Assembly: GCF_002270415.1 (NCBI RefSeq)
Contig: NZ_NNRI01000011.1
Location: forward strand, 62,001 to 126,000
Length of the DNA: 64,000 nt
DNA from: Mesorhizobium sophorae
GTDB lineage: Bacteria; Pseudomonadota; Alphaproteobacteria; Rhizobiales; Rhizobiaceae
Reading direction: 5' to 3'
Shown: positions 26,019 to 35,006 of the stretch, in pieces
Layout: each line of letters begins with the position of its first letter
Position numbering within the stretch: the first letter of the stretch is position 1
Translations under genes and position numbers: made by a program
Notes under the pieces: generated by a model
What the model was told of the DNA's origin: nothing
What the model saw: only the letters and a program-made list of their open reading frames with translations
Database searches by the model: none

Positions 26019-27086
26019 ATGCACAAACGCCGTCTCGGTCGGACCGATCTTCTTGTTAGCCAGATCTGCCTGGGCTCCATGACCTGGGGCCAGCAGAACA
26101 CCGAGGCAGATGGCCACGCCCAGATGGATCTGGCCTTCTCGCGCGGCGTCAATTTCATCGACACCGCCGAGCTCTACCCGATCCCGCCCAAGGCGGAGAC
26201 GCAAGGGCGAACCGAGAAGATCATCGGCAGCTGGATGAAGGCCAACGGCAACCGCGACAAGGTGATCCTGGCCTCGAAAGTCGTCGGCCGCACCGCCAAC
26301 GGCTGGTTCCGCGGCGACAGGCCGTCGCAACTCGTGCGTGCCGATATCTTTGACGCCATCGACAAATCGCTGGCCAAGCTCGGCACCGACTATCTCGACC
26401 TCTACCAGATCCACTGGCCGGAACGGGACATCCCCTGGGGCGCCAACCCGACGCGCGTCGGCGCTGTACCGCGCCGCGCCGATTCTGTGGGCGCACCAAC
26501 CGACGAAACGCCGATCGCCGAGACGCTTGCCGTGTTCGACGAACTGGTGAAGGTCGGCAAGATCCGCCATTTCGGCCTATCGAACGAAAGTTCCTGGGGC
26601 GTGATGCGGTTCCTGGCGGAGGCCGACAAAGGCATCGGTCCCCGCGTCGCGTCGATCCAGAACGCCTACAATCTCGTCAACCGCACCTTCGAAGTGAACC
26701 TCGCCGAGGTCTGCGAGCGCGAACAGGTGTCGCTGCTTCCCTACTCGCCGCTGGCGCAGGGCTATCTGACCGGCAAATACGACCATGGCGCACGCCCTCA
26801 GGGGTCGCGCACGCAGCTCTTCAACCGCGGCCAGCGCTACGAGACACCCAACGCGGCCGAGGCACAGCTCGAATACAATGAGCTGGCGCGCTCCTTTGGC
26901 CTCGAACCGGCGCTGTTTGCCAATGCCTATGTCTCGAGCCGGCCCTTCGTCACCTCGAACATCGTCGGCGCGACCACCCTTGCGCAGCTCGACATGGCGT
27001 TGTCTTCGATCGACGTCGTCTGGACCGAAGAGATGCAGAAGGCGGTGGACGCGATCCATCAGCGCGTCGGCAATCCGTGTCCTTGA
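26019..27086 (+). CDS. Aldo/keto reductase (Tas-like)
   Basis: A 355-residue NADPH-dependent oxidoreductase of the AKR family, most like Escherichia coli Tas. RRLGRTDLLVSQICLGSMTW, the catalytic Asp/Tyr in NFIDTAELYPIPPKAETQGR, the Lys in VILASKVVGR and the His in YQIHWPERD form the tetrad. The coenzyme-binding end is SNIVGATTLAQLDMAL. The ATG at 26019 follows CTCCGGAGCAG. It is followed by the NifS-like gene with a 42-bp gap. The natural substrate is unknown. Confidence 0.92.
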   Translation: MHKRRLGRTDLLVSQICLGSMTWGQQNTEADGHAQMDLAFSRGVNFIDTAELYPIPPKAETQGRTEKIIGSWMKANGNRDKVILASKVVGRTANGWFRGDRPSQLVRADIFDAIDKSLAKLGTDYLDLYQIHWPERDIPWGANPTRVGAVPRRADSVGAPTDETPIAETLAVFDELVKVGKIRHFGLSNESSWGVMRFLAEADKGIGPRVASIQNAYNLVNRTFEVNLAEVCEREQVSLLPYSPLAQGYLTGKYDHGARPQGSRTQLFNRGQRYETPNAAEAQLEYNELARSFGLEPALFANAYVSSRPFVTSNIVGATTLAQLDMALSSIDVVWTEEMQKAVDAIHQRVGNPCP

Positions 27087-27128
27087 TGGGGGACAGAATT
27101 ATCCAGGAATAACAGAGGGGTGGAGACA

Positions 27129-28397
27129 ATGATGGATTTTCCGATCGAGGCAGTGCGTGGAAGGTTTCCGGCGCTCTCCCTGACCGACAAGGGGCGGCGG
27201 CGCATCTATCTCGACAATCCTGCCGGCACGCAGGTGCCACAGGCAGTCGCGGACGCCGTGTCGCGCTGCCTTCTGACCACCAACGCCAACCTTGGCGGCT
27301 ATTTCGAAACGACTGTCGCAGCGCAGGCCGTCGTCGACGAGGCGCATCAGGCGATGGCCGATTTCCTCGGTGCGGAAACCCCTGAGGAAATCATCATCGG
27401 CGCCAACATGACGACGCTGACCTATCACATGTCGCGCACGCTCGGCCGCACGATGAAGCCCGGCGACGAGATCATCCTCACCCGCATGGACCACGAGGGC
27501 AATGTCTCGCCCTGGCTGCAACTGGCAGAGGACCTTGGCCTGGTGGTGCACTGGCTGCCGTTCGACGAAAAGAGCTGGCAGGTCGAAGAGGCGACGCTGG
27601 CGGGTCTGCTTTCGGAGAAGACCCGGCTGGTCGCGCTGAACTACGCCAGCAATCTGACCGGCTCGATCAACCGGGTGAAGGCGTTGACCGCCATCGCCAG
27701 CAATGCCGGCGCCCTGGTCTATGTCGACGCCGTGCAGTTTGCGACGCATGGCCTGATCGACGTCAAAGATCTCGGCTGCGATTTCCTGATCTGCTCGGCC
27801 TACAAATTCTTCGGTCCGCACATGGGCATATTGTGGGGGCGGCGCGATGTCATCGATGGTCTGAAACCCTACAAATGCCGCTGTTCGTCGAATGGCCTGC
27901 CGGAGCGGTTCGAACTCGGCACGCCGCAGATCGAGCTGATGGCGGGCCTCACGGCCGCGGTCGATTATTTCTCAGGATTGGGTGCGGCAGCGGGCGAGGG
28001 TGGGTCGCGAAGGCGCAAGATCGCCAAGGCGTTCGAGGTGTCGATCGCCTACGAAAACCCGCTGGCGCAAAGGCTGATCGACGGCCTGTCGGACATTTCA
28101 GGCCTGACCATTCACGGCATCACCGATCCGAAGCGGCTCGCCGAACGTGTGCCGACAGTGTCCTTCACCGTCGACGGCATTGTGCCGGAGACGATCGTTC
28201 GGCAGATGAACGCCGAAAACATCTTCCTGTGGTCCGGCCACAACTACGCTTGGGAGATCGTCCACCAGCTCGGCATTCCGGCCGAACATGGGGTCGTGCG
28301 CATCGGCATCGCGCATTACAACACGGCGGCCGAAATAGACGAGACGCTGGAGAGCGTGCACCGGGTCATCGCCATGCTCAGGCAGCAGCGAACCTGA
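27129..28397 (+). CDS. Cysteine desulfurase-like (class V aminotransferase) protein
   Basis: A 422-residue PLP enzyme of the NifS-like group (the desulfurase-like subfamily, not IscS/SufS proper). PLP-lysine is in ICSAYKFFGPHMGILWG. RRRIYLDNPAGTQVPQAV, NMTTLTYHMSRTLGRTM and VDAVQFATHGLIDVKDLG are family-like. There is no obvious active-site Cys loop as in IscS, so desulfurase activity is doubtful; relatives may act as lyases or transaminases. The ATG at 27129 follows GGGGTGGAG. Confidence 0.85.
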   Translation: MMDFPIEAVRGRFPALSLTDKGRRRIYLDNPAGTQVPQAVADAVSRCLLTTNANLGGYFETTVAAQAVVDEAHQAMADFLGAETPEEIIIGANMTTLTYHMSRTLGRTMKPGDEIILTRMDHEGNVSPWLQLAEDLGLVVHWLPFDEKSWQVEEATLAGLLSEKTRLVALNYASNLTGSINRVKALTAIASNAGALVYVDAVQFATHGLIDVKDLGCDFLICSAYKFFGPHMGILWGRRDVIDGLKPYKCRCSSNGLPERFELGTPQIELMAGLTAAVDYFSGLGAAAGEGGSRRRKIAKAFEVSIAYENPLAQRLIDGLSDISGLTIHGITDPKRLAERVPTVSFTVDGIVPETIVRQMNAENIFLWSGHNYAWEIVHQLGIPAEHGVVRIGIAHYNTAAEIDETLESVHRVIAMLRQQRT

Positions 28398-28412
28398 CGC
28401 CAGCTTGACCAA

Positions 28413-29441
28413 TCACGCCTTCTTGCCACCGAAACCGGTGAGGAAGGCCGTCAAATTGTCGCCGAGTTCGTCGCAGAGATAGCCGCCTTCCTGGACGATG
28501 ACGGTCGGCAGGCCGAGCTTGGCGATGGCCTCGCCAATGCGTGAGAAGCCCGGTGTCGTCACCGAAAGCCCGCCGAACGGATCGCCCTCGAACGCGTCGA
28601 GGCCGAGCGCCACGACCAGCGCGTCTGGCGAAAAGGCGCGGATACGCTGGAACGCCACCGCAAGCGCTTCGAGAAACGCCGCATCGGCGGATTTGCGTGG
28701 CAGCGGCAGGTTGAAATTGTAGCCAAGGCCCGGGCCTTCGCCGCGCTCGTCGGCATGGCCCCAGAAGAATGGATAGAAGCGCACCGGATCGGCGTGCAGC
28801 GAGACGGTGAGCACATCCGGCCGCGCATAGAAGATGCCTTGCGTTCCATTGCCGTGATGCAGGTCGACATCGAGGATCGCCACCCGCGCAGCCTGCTTGC
28901 GCAAGGTCTGTGCGGCGACCGCCGAATTGTTGATGAAGCAGAAGCCGCCGGCGACATCGGCAAAGGCATGGTGGCCGGGCGGGCGGCACAGCGCATAGGC
29001 GGCCGGCGCGCCTGATGCCACGGCTTCAGCGGCTTCGACCGCGCTCCATGCACTCCAAAGCGCGCTCTGCCATGTCTCGCCCGAGATCGGGCAAGCAGTG
29101 TCGGCCATATGATAGCCGGCCTGGCCGACCGCCGAGGCGGGATAGCTGCCTGACCGCGCGATCGGGTGGATGTTGGGGATCACCTCGGCCGACGCGCCCT
29201 CGATGCGCTGCCAGCGCTCGAAAATGTGCTCGAGGAAGTCGAGATATTCCGGCGTGTGCACCGCCGAGACCGGGTCAAGCCCGTGATTGCGCGGCCGCTC
29301 GATCGTGCAGCCGGCAGATAATGCGCCGGCCAACAGTCGTTCGACCCGTTCGGGCTGTTCCGGATTGGGCTTCGCGGCACCGCTCGAAAGAAAGGCCTTG
29401 GGGTCATGGCGCTTCTGTTCCTCGGCATAGAAGGCTTTCAT
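28413..29441 (-). CDS. Histone deacetylase-like acetylpolyamine amidohydrolase
   Basis: A 342-residue zinc deacetylase of the HDAC superfamily. RPPGHHAFADVAGGFCFINN has the tandem active-site His. VAILDVDLHHGNGTQGIFYA holds the zinc ligands Asp and His, and ALGLDAFEGDPFG the third Asp. In bacteria such enzymes usually remove acetyl groups from polyamines or similar amines. It is the last gene of a six-gene minus-strand row and overlaps the GNAT gene by 4 bp, which fits a catabolic pathway for acylated amines. Confidence 0.92.
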   Translation of the reverse strand: MKAFYAEEQKRHDPKAFLSSGAAKPNPEQPERVERLLAGALSAGCTIERPRNHGLDPVSAVHTPEYLDFLEHIFERWQRIEGASAEVIPNIHPIARSGSYPASAVGQAGYHMADTACPISGETWQSALWSAWSAVEAAEAVASGAPAAYALCRPPGHHAFADVAGGFCFINNSAVAAQTLRKQAARVAILDVDLHHGNGTQGIFYARPDVLTVSLHADPVRFYPFFWGHADERGEGPGLGYNFNLPLPRKSADAAFLEALAVAFQRIRAFSPDALVVALGLDAFEGDPFGGLSVTTPGFSRIGEAIAKLGLPTVIVQEGGYLCDELGDNLTAFLTGFGGKKA

Positions 29442-29944
29442 TCCTGCTCCCCATTCTGCGGCGCGTCGGCAAAGGCAAAAAAGGCATCACCGATGATCTT
29501 CTGCGTCTGCTCGTAGCTCGACCAGGCGATGCCCAGCCTTTCATAAAACGCCTTGGCGACCTCATTGTCGGTGTCGACCGATAGCCGCAGATAGACGCCG
29601 CCTTCCTTCCGGCACTGCGCCGCGACATGCCGCAGCAGGCGCTCGCCGATCTTGCGACCACGGAACCGGTCCTCGACATAGAGATCCTGCACATAGACGC
29701 CAGGCCGCCCCATCCAGGTCGAGAAGATCGGGAAATGCAGGCACAGGCCGGCGAATTCGCCACCCACTTCGGCAATCAAGGTGGAAAAAGCAGGCTTTTC
29801 GCCAAAGCCGTAGGTTCTGAGATCGTCTGCCGTCGAGATGATCTCCTCCGGCGCGCCAATGTGCGTGCCGAGTTTCAGGATCGCCGCATGGATGGTGTCG
29901 ACGTCGTCGATCCGGCCGGGCCGGATAACGGTGTCGGTGGTCAT
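29438..29944 (-). CDS. GNAT family N-acetyltransferase
   Basis: A 168-residue acetyltransferase. The acetyl-CoA binding motif A is VQDLYVEDRFRGRKIGERLL, followed by YLRLSVDTDNEVAKAFYERL. It begins IRPGRIDDVDTIHAAILKLG. The start could be ATG 29965 (7 residues longer, 3 bp after the DUF523 stop) or 29944. It is similar in layout to diamine acetyltransferases, and it sits beside an acetylpolyamine amidohydrolase gene, so polyamine-type substrates are plausible but unproven. Confidence 0.85.
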   Translation of the reverse strand: MTTDTVIRPGRIDDVDTIHAAILKLGTHIGAPEEIISTADDLRTYGFGEKPAFSTLIAEVGGEFAGLCLHFPIFSTWMGRPGVYVQDLYVEDRFRGRKIGERLLRHVAAQCRKEGGVYLRLSVDTDNEVAKAFYERLGIAWSSYEQTQKIIGDAFFAFADAPQNGEQE

Positions 29945-29968
29945 CGCTTGGGTCTTCTCTGGCATGGG

Positions 29969-30478
29969 TCAGGCCGCGGCGCCGGCCGGGCCCGGTCTGG
30001 TCAGAAGGTCATCAAGCTCATCAATGCCGTCTTCCGAAAAGACGCGAATGCCGTTCGCTTCCAGCAGCGCGGTGGTCGTGTCATGGCCAGCCACCCGGGT
30101 ACCCCTGAAACTCCCGTCATAGATGAAACTGCTGCCGCAGGACGGGCTGCCATCGGTAAGAACCGCATACCGACACCCTGTTTCTCGGGCGAGATCGAGT
30201 GCAAGTTGCCCGGCTTCGAGATAGAGTGCGGTCACATCGTTTCCCGTTTGCTCGACCACGCGGCCTTGGCCGTGCAGCACTGCGCGGCCGTCGCCTGTGC
30301 CTCGAATTTCCGCTGGAGGACGTGGCGTGGAGAAGCCTGCGGCAACCTCCGGGCAGATCTGCACGATCCGCCCCTCTGCCTGCCATCGAGCAAGAATGGG
30401 ATGGTCGTTGAGGCGGTAGGAGCCGTTGTAGCGAACCTTGCTGCCGAGCAGGCAGGCTGAGACGAGAACCTTTTCCAT
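29969..30478 (-). CDS. DUF523 family protein
   Basis: A 169-residue protein of DUF523: EKVLVSACLLGSKVRYNGSY, QICPEVAAGFSTPRPPAEIR and TDGSPSCGSSFIYDGSF are hallmarks. Conserved Cys in CLLG, ICPE and SCGS suggest an iron-sulfur or metal site; related domains act in desulfuration. The start at 30478 is chosen because the family begins exactly here; the open frame upstream overlaps the BKACE gene. It is part of the tight minus-strand row, 19 bp after the BKACE gene. Confidence 0.88.
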   Translation of the reverse strand: MEKVLVSACLLGSKVRYNGSYRLNDHPILARWQAEGRIVQICPEVAAGFSTPRPPAEIRGTGDGRAVLHGQGRVVEQTGNDVTALYLEAGQLALDLARETGCRYAVLTDGSPSCGSSFIYDGSFRGTRVAGHDTTTALLEANGIRVFSEDGIDELDDLLTRPGPAGAAA

Positions 30479-30497
30479 GTCAGCTCCTCCGGTTGTC

Positions 30498-31427
30498 CTA
30501 GAACGCCACCCGGTCGCCGCCCTTGAGCGCCAGCATGTCGCGCGCTTCGGTGGGTGAGGCAACCTCCAGCGACAACCCCTCGAGAATGCCACGGATACGG
30601 CGCACCTGATCGGCATTGGACTTCGCCAGTTGGCGGCCATCATAGAGGCTGTCTTCCAGCCCGACGCGGACATTGCCGCCCATCGCCGCGGCGATCGAGA
30701 TCAGCGGCATCTGATTGCGGCCGGCGGCCAGCACCGAGAACTGATAGCTATCGCCGAAGAGCTTGTCGGCGATCCGCTTCATGTGGACGAGATTGTCCGG
30801 GTCAGCACCGATGCCGCCCAGTATGCCCAGCACGAACTGGATGAACAGCGGTCCCGACGCCAGCCCACGATCGCGGAAATGTGCCAGCGAATAGAGGTGC
30901 CCGACATCGTAGCATTCGAATTCGAAGCGCGTGCCGCAGCCCTTGCCCAGCCGCTCAAGCACGCCCTCCATGTCGGCGAAGGTGTTCTTGAAGATGGTGT
31001 CGCGTGTGGCTTCGAGCAGCTTCGGCTCCCACTCGTGTAGCCATTCCCTTGGCTTGTCGAGCATCGGAAACAGCGCGAAGTTCATCGAGCCCATGTTGAG
31101 CGAGCACATTTCGGGTTCGGCCCGCAGCGGCGCCGCTAGCCGCTGGTCGAGCGTCATCAGCGACGAGCCGCCGGTGGTGATGTTGATCACCGCGTCGGTG
31201 GCCTGCTTGATGCGCGGCAGGAACTGCATGAACACGTCCGGATCGGCCGTTGGCCGCCCATCCCTGGGATCGCGGGCGTGCAGGTGCAGGATCGAGGCGC
31301 CGGCTTCGGCGGCCGCGATTGCGTCGGTGGCGATCTGGTCCGGCGTCACCGGCAGATAGGGCGACATCGACGGCGTGTGCACCGAGCCGGTGATGGCGCA
31401 GGTGATGATGACTTTTCGCGCTGCCAT
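30498..31427 (-). CDS. BKACE family beta-keto acid cleavage enzyme (DUF849)
   Basis: A 309-residue zinc enzyme of the BKACE family, which includes 3-keto-5-aminohexanoate cleavage enzyme (Kce). It condenses a beta-keto acid with acetyl-CoA and splits it into acetoacetate plus an acyl-CoA. VIITCAITGSVHTPSMSPYL opens the barrel, ILHLHARDPRDGRP carries the zinc His pair, and VRVGLEDSLYDGRQLAKSNA closes the site. It lies 9 bp after the class III aminotransferase gene, which could supply its keto acid substrate. Confidence 0.93.
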   Translation of the reverse strand: MAARKVIITCAITGSVHTPSMSPYLPVTPDQIATDAIAAAEAGASILHLHARDPRDGRPTADPDVFMQFLPRIKQATDAVINITTGGSSLMTLDQRLAAPLRAEPEMCSLNMGSMNFALFPMLDKPREWLHEWEPKLLEATRDTIFKNTFADMEGVLERLGKGCGTRFEFECYDVGHLYSLAHFRDRGLASGPLFIQFVLGILGGIGADPDNLVHMKRIADKLFGDSYQFSVLAAGRNQMPLISIAAAMGGNVRVGLEDSLYDGRQLAKSNADQVRRIRGILEGLSLEVASPTEARDMLALKGGDRVAF

Positions 31428-31436
31428 TTTTGCCCC

Positions 31437-32804
31437 TCAGCCTTCGACCGGCAGGTCGAGTTCGGCGGCCAGCGCCTGCAGCGAGTCGCCAAGGACCGCG
31501 ATGATCTCACCAATCTGATCGCGGGTCACAATCAGAGGCGGGCAGACCATGAAATTGTCGCTCACTGGCCCGCCACGCACGCGCCGCGAATAGATGATCA
31601 ATCCGCGCTCGAACGCCAGATCGATGAGCCTCAAATTGGCGTTGAGGCCCTGTGGCAATGGCTCTTTGGCCAGCGGATCCGCGTAAATTTCGGCTCCCAT
31701 GAACAGCCCCTTGCCCCGCACGTCGGCAATGAAAGGAAAGCGCCGAGTCAGGGCTTTGAGTTCACCCCTCAGCAATTCGCCCATGCTGGCCGAATTCTCG
31801 ACCAGGCCAAGGCGGTCGACCTCTCCAAGCACCGCAACGCCCGCTGCACAAGCGACCGGGTTGCCGCCATATGTGTGGCCATGCAGGAAGCCACCGGTCT
31901 CCACAACCGGCCCGACGATCCTCTGTGTCGCGGCAAGTGCGCCAAGCGGGGCATAGCCAGATGAAAGGCCTTTCGACAGCGCGACGATATCCGGCCGGCA
32001 GGACCAATGGTCGCCACCCAGGAATTTTCCGGTGCGTCCGATGCCAGTCATTACCTCGTCGTGGATCAACAGGATCCCGTAGCGGTCGCAGATTTCGCGG
32101 ATACGCGGAAAATAGCTGTTGGGCGGCACCAGCGCTGCGGTCGCGGCACCACCGATCGGTTCCATGACGAAGGCGAGCACGCTTTCCGGCCCTTCCTCCA
32201 GGATCTTTTCCTCCAGCATATCGGCGTAGCGGATGCCACGCTGTTCCATCGACAGATTGTCGTGATCGCGATGGACAAAAGGGGCCGGCACCAAAGGCAT
32301 CGGCCGACCGATCGGATCGAAAGTCTTGGTGAGGATGTCGTCGCCAGTGACGGCAAGCGTGCCGATCGTCACGCCGTGATAGGAGGGCATACGTCCGATG
32401 ACTTTCCAGCGTTTGTCCTGACCTGTTGCTACCGCCCATTGCCGCGCAAGCTTGAGGCAGGCCTCGATCGCCTCAGAGCCGCCCGAGACGAAATAGATGC
32501 GGTCGAGTCCGTTCGGCAGCCGATCGGCCAGCCCCCGCGCGAGTTCGATGGCCTGTTCGTTCTCAAATTGAAAGATGTAGGCGAAGCTGACGCGATCAAG
32601 CTGCCGCGTCATCGCGTCGATGACGTTGCGGTTACCATGACCTATGTTGACGTTAACCGCGCCGCTCGATCCGTCGATGTAACGGCGGCCGCTCTTGTCC
32701 CATAGGTAGATCCCATCGGCGCGGTCCACAATTGGCCGCTGGATTCGTGTGAAATGGAAAAGGTTCGGTCGGCGGTCGGTTTCAAAGGACTGCACAGCGA
32801 TCAT
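31437..32804 (-). CDS. Class III aminotransferase
   Basis: A 455-residue PLP-dependent omega-amino/beta-alanine-type transaminase. GIYLWDKSGRRYIDGSSGAV opens the domain, YFVSGGSEAIEACLKLARQW and LLIHDEVMTGIGRTGKFLGG follow, and the PLP-lysine is in DIVALSKGLSSGYAPLGA. The ATG at 32804 overlaps the stop of the dimethylformamidase-like gene by 4 bp. It likely converts an omega-amino group to an aldehyde or keto group in the same pathway as the BKACE enzyme. Substrate unknown. Confidence 0.93.
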   Translation of the reverse strand: MIAVQSFETDRRPNLFHFTRIQRPIVDRADGIYLWDKSGRRYIDGSSGAVNVNIGHGNRNVIDAMTRQLDRVSFAYIFQFENEQAIELARGLADRLPNGLDRIYFVSGGSEAIEACLKLARQWAVATGQDKRWKVIGRMPSYHGVTIGTLAVTGDDILTKTFDPIGRPMPLVPAPFVHRDHDNLSMEQRGIRYADMLEEKILEEGPESVLAFVMEPIGGAATAALVPPNSYFPRIREICDRYGILLIHDEVMTGIGRTGKFLGGDHWSCRPDIVALSKGLSSGYAPLGALAATQRIVGPVVETGGFLHGHTYGGNPVACAAGVAVLGEVDRLGLVENSASMGELLRGELKALTRRFPFIADVRGKGLFMGAEIYADPLAKEPLPQGLNANLRLIDLAFERGLIIYSRRVRGGPVSDNFMVCPPLIVTRDQIGEIIAVLGDSLQALAAELDLPVEG

Positions 32805-34483
32805 TCGCCCCTCTTTTTTCGGCCGAGGTAACGGTCGAGGACATTCCTGGTGACGCGTTCGACCATCGGGTCTTGTCTTAGCAGGCCGGCGACCCATTCG
32901 CAGCTTCCGGCATGGAACACCTCGCCCTTGCCGCGTGGGAAATTGACGATCATGCCGTTGCCGCGTTTGACTTTTTCCAGATTGGCGTCGCTGGCCTCGC
33001 CGAACAGCGTTTCGGCGGTGAAGCGGCCATCCTCGTCGCTAAGGAACTGGTCCTCTATCGGGATATCGGCACTTTCCTCGACCTGGGATGCCATGCCAAC
33101 GGCGAGAACCAGCAACCCGTCGGGCGCACCGCTGGTCACGGTGGGGTAGGGCAGGCCGCCGCGTATCTCGAAGTCGAGCCCATCGACCTCATAGCCATAG
33201 ACATGGCTGTCGGCGCCCAGCAGGTCGCCATAATAGATGCCGGTGCCGGCAAAGGCCCAGTGCTCTGGCCGGTAGACCGGAAAACCACGCACGCCCCTTG
33301 GTGCGCACCCACCCCAGCCGGCATAGACGCCGCGCGTCGCGTTGAGCCCGAAGGTCGCTGAACCCGGCCGGCCGATTTCCGGCGCTTCCCAGGAATTGGT
33401 GGCGCGGGTGACGTCGCCGCCGTGGAGATAGGCGGGGTCCTCGGCACGTGCGCGGTATTTGTAGCAGACCTGCCGGCGGCCCTCGTCCTCCAGCCGCGTC
33501 TGCCACATGAAATTGCCGGCAAAGCGCGCCGCATGGCCGCCGCGCTCGACATAGGCGTCGACCGCATCGCGCATTTGCCAGGTCCAGTATTCGTCATGGC
33601 CGACGAAGACGGCACAGTCGTAACCGTCGAGAATCTCAGGTGAGAAATGCAGATCGTGCTGGCTGGCGAGGTCGACGCCATAGCCGGCCCGTTCGGCAAA
33701 GCGGAGGAAATGGCTGTCGTAGCTGGCCCAGCCGGACGAGGCGTATTTCTTCGAATGACCGGTGGCGAGCGCCCATTCCATGTGCGGATAGCGCGGCACC
33801 GTCTTTGGCGGTACGGCGACTTCCAGCGGCACACGCGGCGCATCTTTCGGCAGCACGACGAAACCGCGGCACCACGGGCGTTGCGTCGACACGATCGGCG
33901 AATACTGGTTGCGGTCCGGCCCGGTGATGCCCTGGTAGTGGTTGGAGCCGCCCCAGGTGTTGTAGGCAAGCCAGGTGCCCGTCGCCGCCACCTGCAGCAC
34001 GCGGCCGGGTTTCTTGCCGGGTTCGGGGCTGACGATGAACAGATGATGGCAATGGATCGGCTTGCCGTTGCGGCCGTCCGCTTCAAGCGTCACGCGATAG
34101 GCGCCGGACGGCCAGTCTGCCCCGATGCGGAATTCAAACGAGGCTTCCCAGCCGCAGCCTTCGCCCGAGCACTGGTCGGGGCTGTCCTGCCAGCGCGCCG
34201 TGATGCCCGATTTCTCGAACACTTTCGTCTCGGTGCCGCCGTCGCGGACGATCGCCATGTTGAATGCCGGAGCCGTCGAACTGACATGCAACGCCACTGT
34301 CTCGCCGGTGCGATAGGAAAACCGGTCGCTGTAGCACCAGATCTCGCCGCGCTCGCCATCCATCCCAGGCCATTCGTAGTAATGGCCGCGTACCGCGTGG
34401 CGGCGCTGCTCCGGCGTCAGTCCGAAATCGGGGAATTCGGTCGGAAGGTTGATCATGAAGCCCTGAAGTTTCAAAGGCGCCAT
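32801..34483 (-). CDS. N,N-dimethylformamidase large-subunit-like protein
   Basis: About 560 residues. The sequence matches the N,N-dimethylformamidase beta-subunit family: WCYSDRFSYRTGETVALHVS, TWLAYNTWGGSNHYQGITGP, YDCAVFVGHDEYWTWQMRDA and GNFMWQTRLEDEGRR. The family hydrolyses formamides or related amides through an iron-binding, GATase-like core. The start is uncertain: ATG at 34483 leaves room for a divergent promoter, while a GTG at 34579 would add 32 residues. As the first gene of the six-gene row, it may open the pathway by freeing an amine from an amide. Confidence 0.82.
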   Translation of the reverse strand: MAPLKLQGFMINLPTEFPDFGLTPEQRRHAVRGHYYEWPGMDGERGEIWCYSDRFSYRTGETVALHVSSTAPAFNMAIVRDGGTETKVFEKSGITARWQDSPDQCSGEGCGWEASFEFRIGADWPSGAYRVTLEADGRNGKPIHCHHLFIVSPEPGKKPGRVLQVAATGTWLAYNTWGGSNHYQGITGPDRNQYSPIVSTQRPWCRGFVVLPKDAPRVPLEVAVPPKTVPRYPHMEWALATGHSKKYASSGWASYDSHFLRFAERAGYGVDLASQHDLHFSPEILDGYDCAVFVGHDEYWTWQMRDAVDAYVERGGHAARFAGNFMWQTRLEDEGRRQVCYKYRARAEDPAYLHGGDVTRATNSWEAPEIGRPGSATFGLNATRGVYAGWGGCAPRGVRGFPVYRPEHWAFAGTGIYYGDLLGADSHVYGYEVDGLDFEIRGGLPYPTVTSGAPDGLLVLAVGMASQVEESADIPIEDQFLSDEDGRFTAETLFGEASDANLEKVKRGNGMIVNFPRGKGEVFHAGSCEWVAGLLRQDPMVERVTRNVLDRYLGRKKRGE

Positions 34484-34611
34484 TTCGGCGATCTGGCGGT
34501 CGAGCGTCAAATGGAAACCATCGGGCCAGCATTCGTTAGCCGCGCCCTTGGCCCCTGTGGCCAAAAAGACTATCTCCACAAAGGGCGGCGTTTTCCGCCA
34601 CCGGAGGCGGC

Positions 34612-34860
34612 ATGCTGAGAATCCAGAAGGTCAAGGTCGACGACATCTACGTGCCGACGGCACGCAAGAAGACGCTACATCCAGAGACCGTCCGACATCT
34701 GGCCGAGGACATCCTCGAAAACGGCATGAAAACACCGATCCAGGTCCGCCATGACGGCAAGCGCCATATCCTGGTCGAAGGCCTGCACCGGCTGGAGGCG
34801 GCCAAATGGCTCGGCGAGACCGAGATCGACGCCTATCTGGTGCAAGCCAAGCGCCACTGA
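34612..34860 (+). CDS. Stand-alone ParB N-terminal domain protein
   Basis: An 82-residue protein consisting only of the ParB/sulfiredoxin-like fold: IQKVKVDDIYVPTARKKTLH, VRHLAEDILENGMKTPIQVR and ILVEGLHRLEAAKWLG, where GLHRLEAA is the usual G-x-HR box (GENRR/GxHR type). It lacks the helix-turn-helix and dimerisation parts of chromosomal ParB. Small proteins like this may bind or hydrolyse nucleotides. GGAGGCGGC precedes the ATG. It is divergent from the amide-catabolism row. Confidence 0.85.
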   Translation: MLRIQKVKVDDIYVPTARKKTLHPETVRHLAEDILENGMKTPIQVRHDGKRHILVEGLHRLEAAKWLGETEIDAYLVQAKRH

Positions 34861-34900
34861 CGCTCCTTCGTTCGTGATCTCTATCCAGCAGGCGCATTCT

Positions 34901-34935
34901 CCAGGTTTTTTCGCTGGCCCAGATTTTTTCTCTGG
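34901..34935. repeat. Two tandem 17-bp imperfect repeats
   Basis: CCAGGTTTTTTCGCTGG (34901-34917) and CCAGATTTTTTCTCTGG (34919-34935) stand 18 bp apart in the gap after the ParB-like gene; each has CCAG/CTGG ends. It could be a binding site or simple drift. Confidence 0.35.
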
Positions 34936-35006
34936 CGATGTCGACTTGCGCGTCATCCGTTCGTCCTAGGGACGGAAGCCAGATCAAACCATGCAAGGAC
35001 CCCCTC

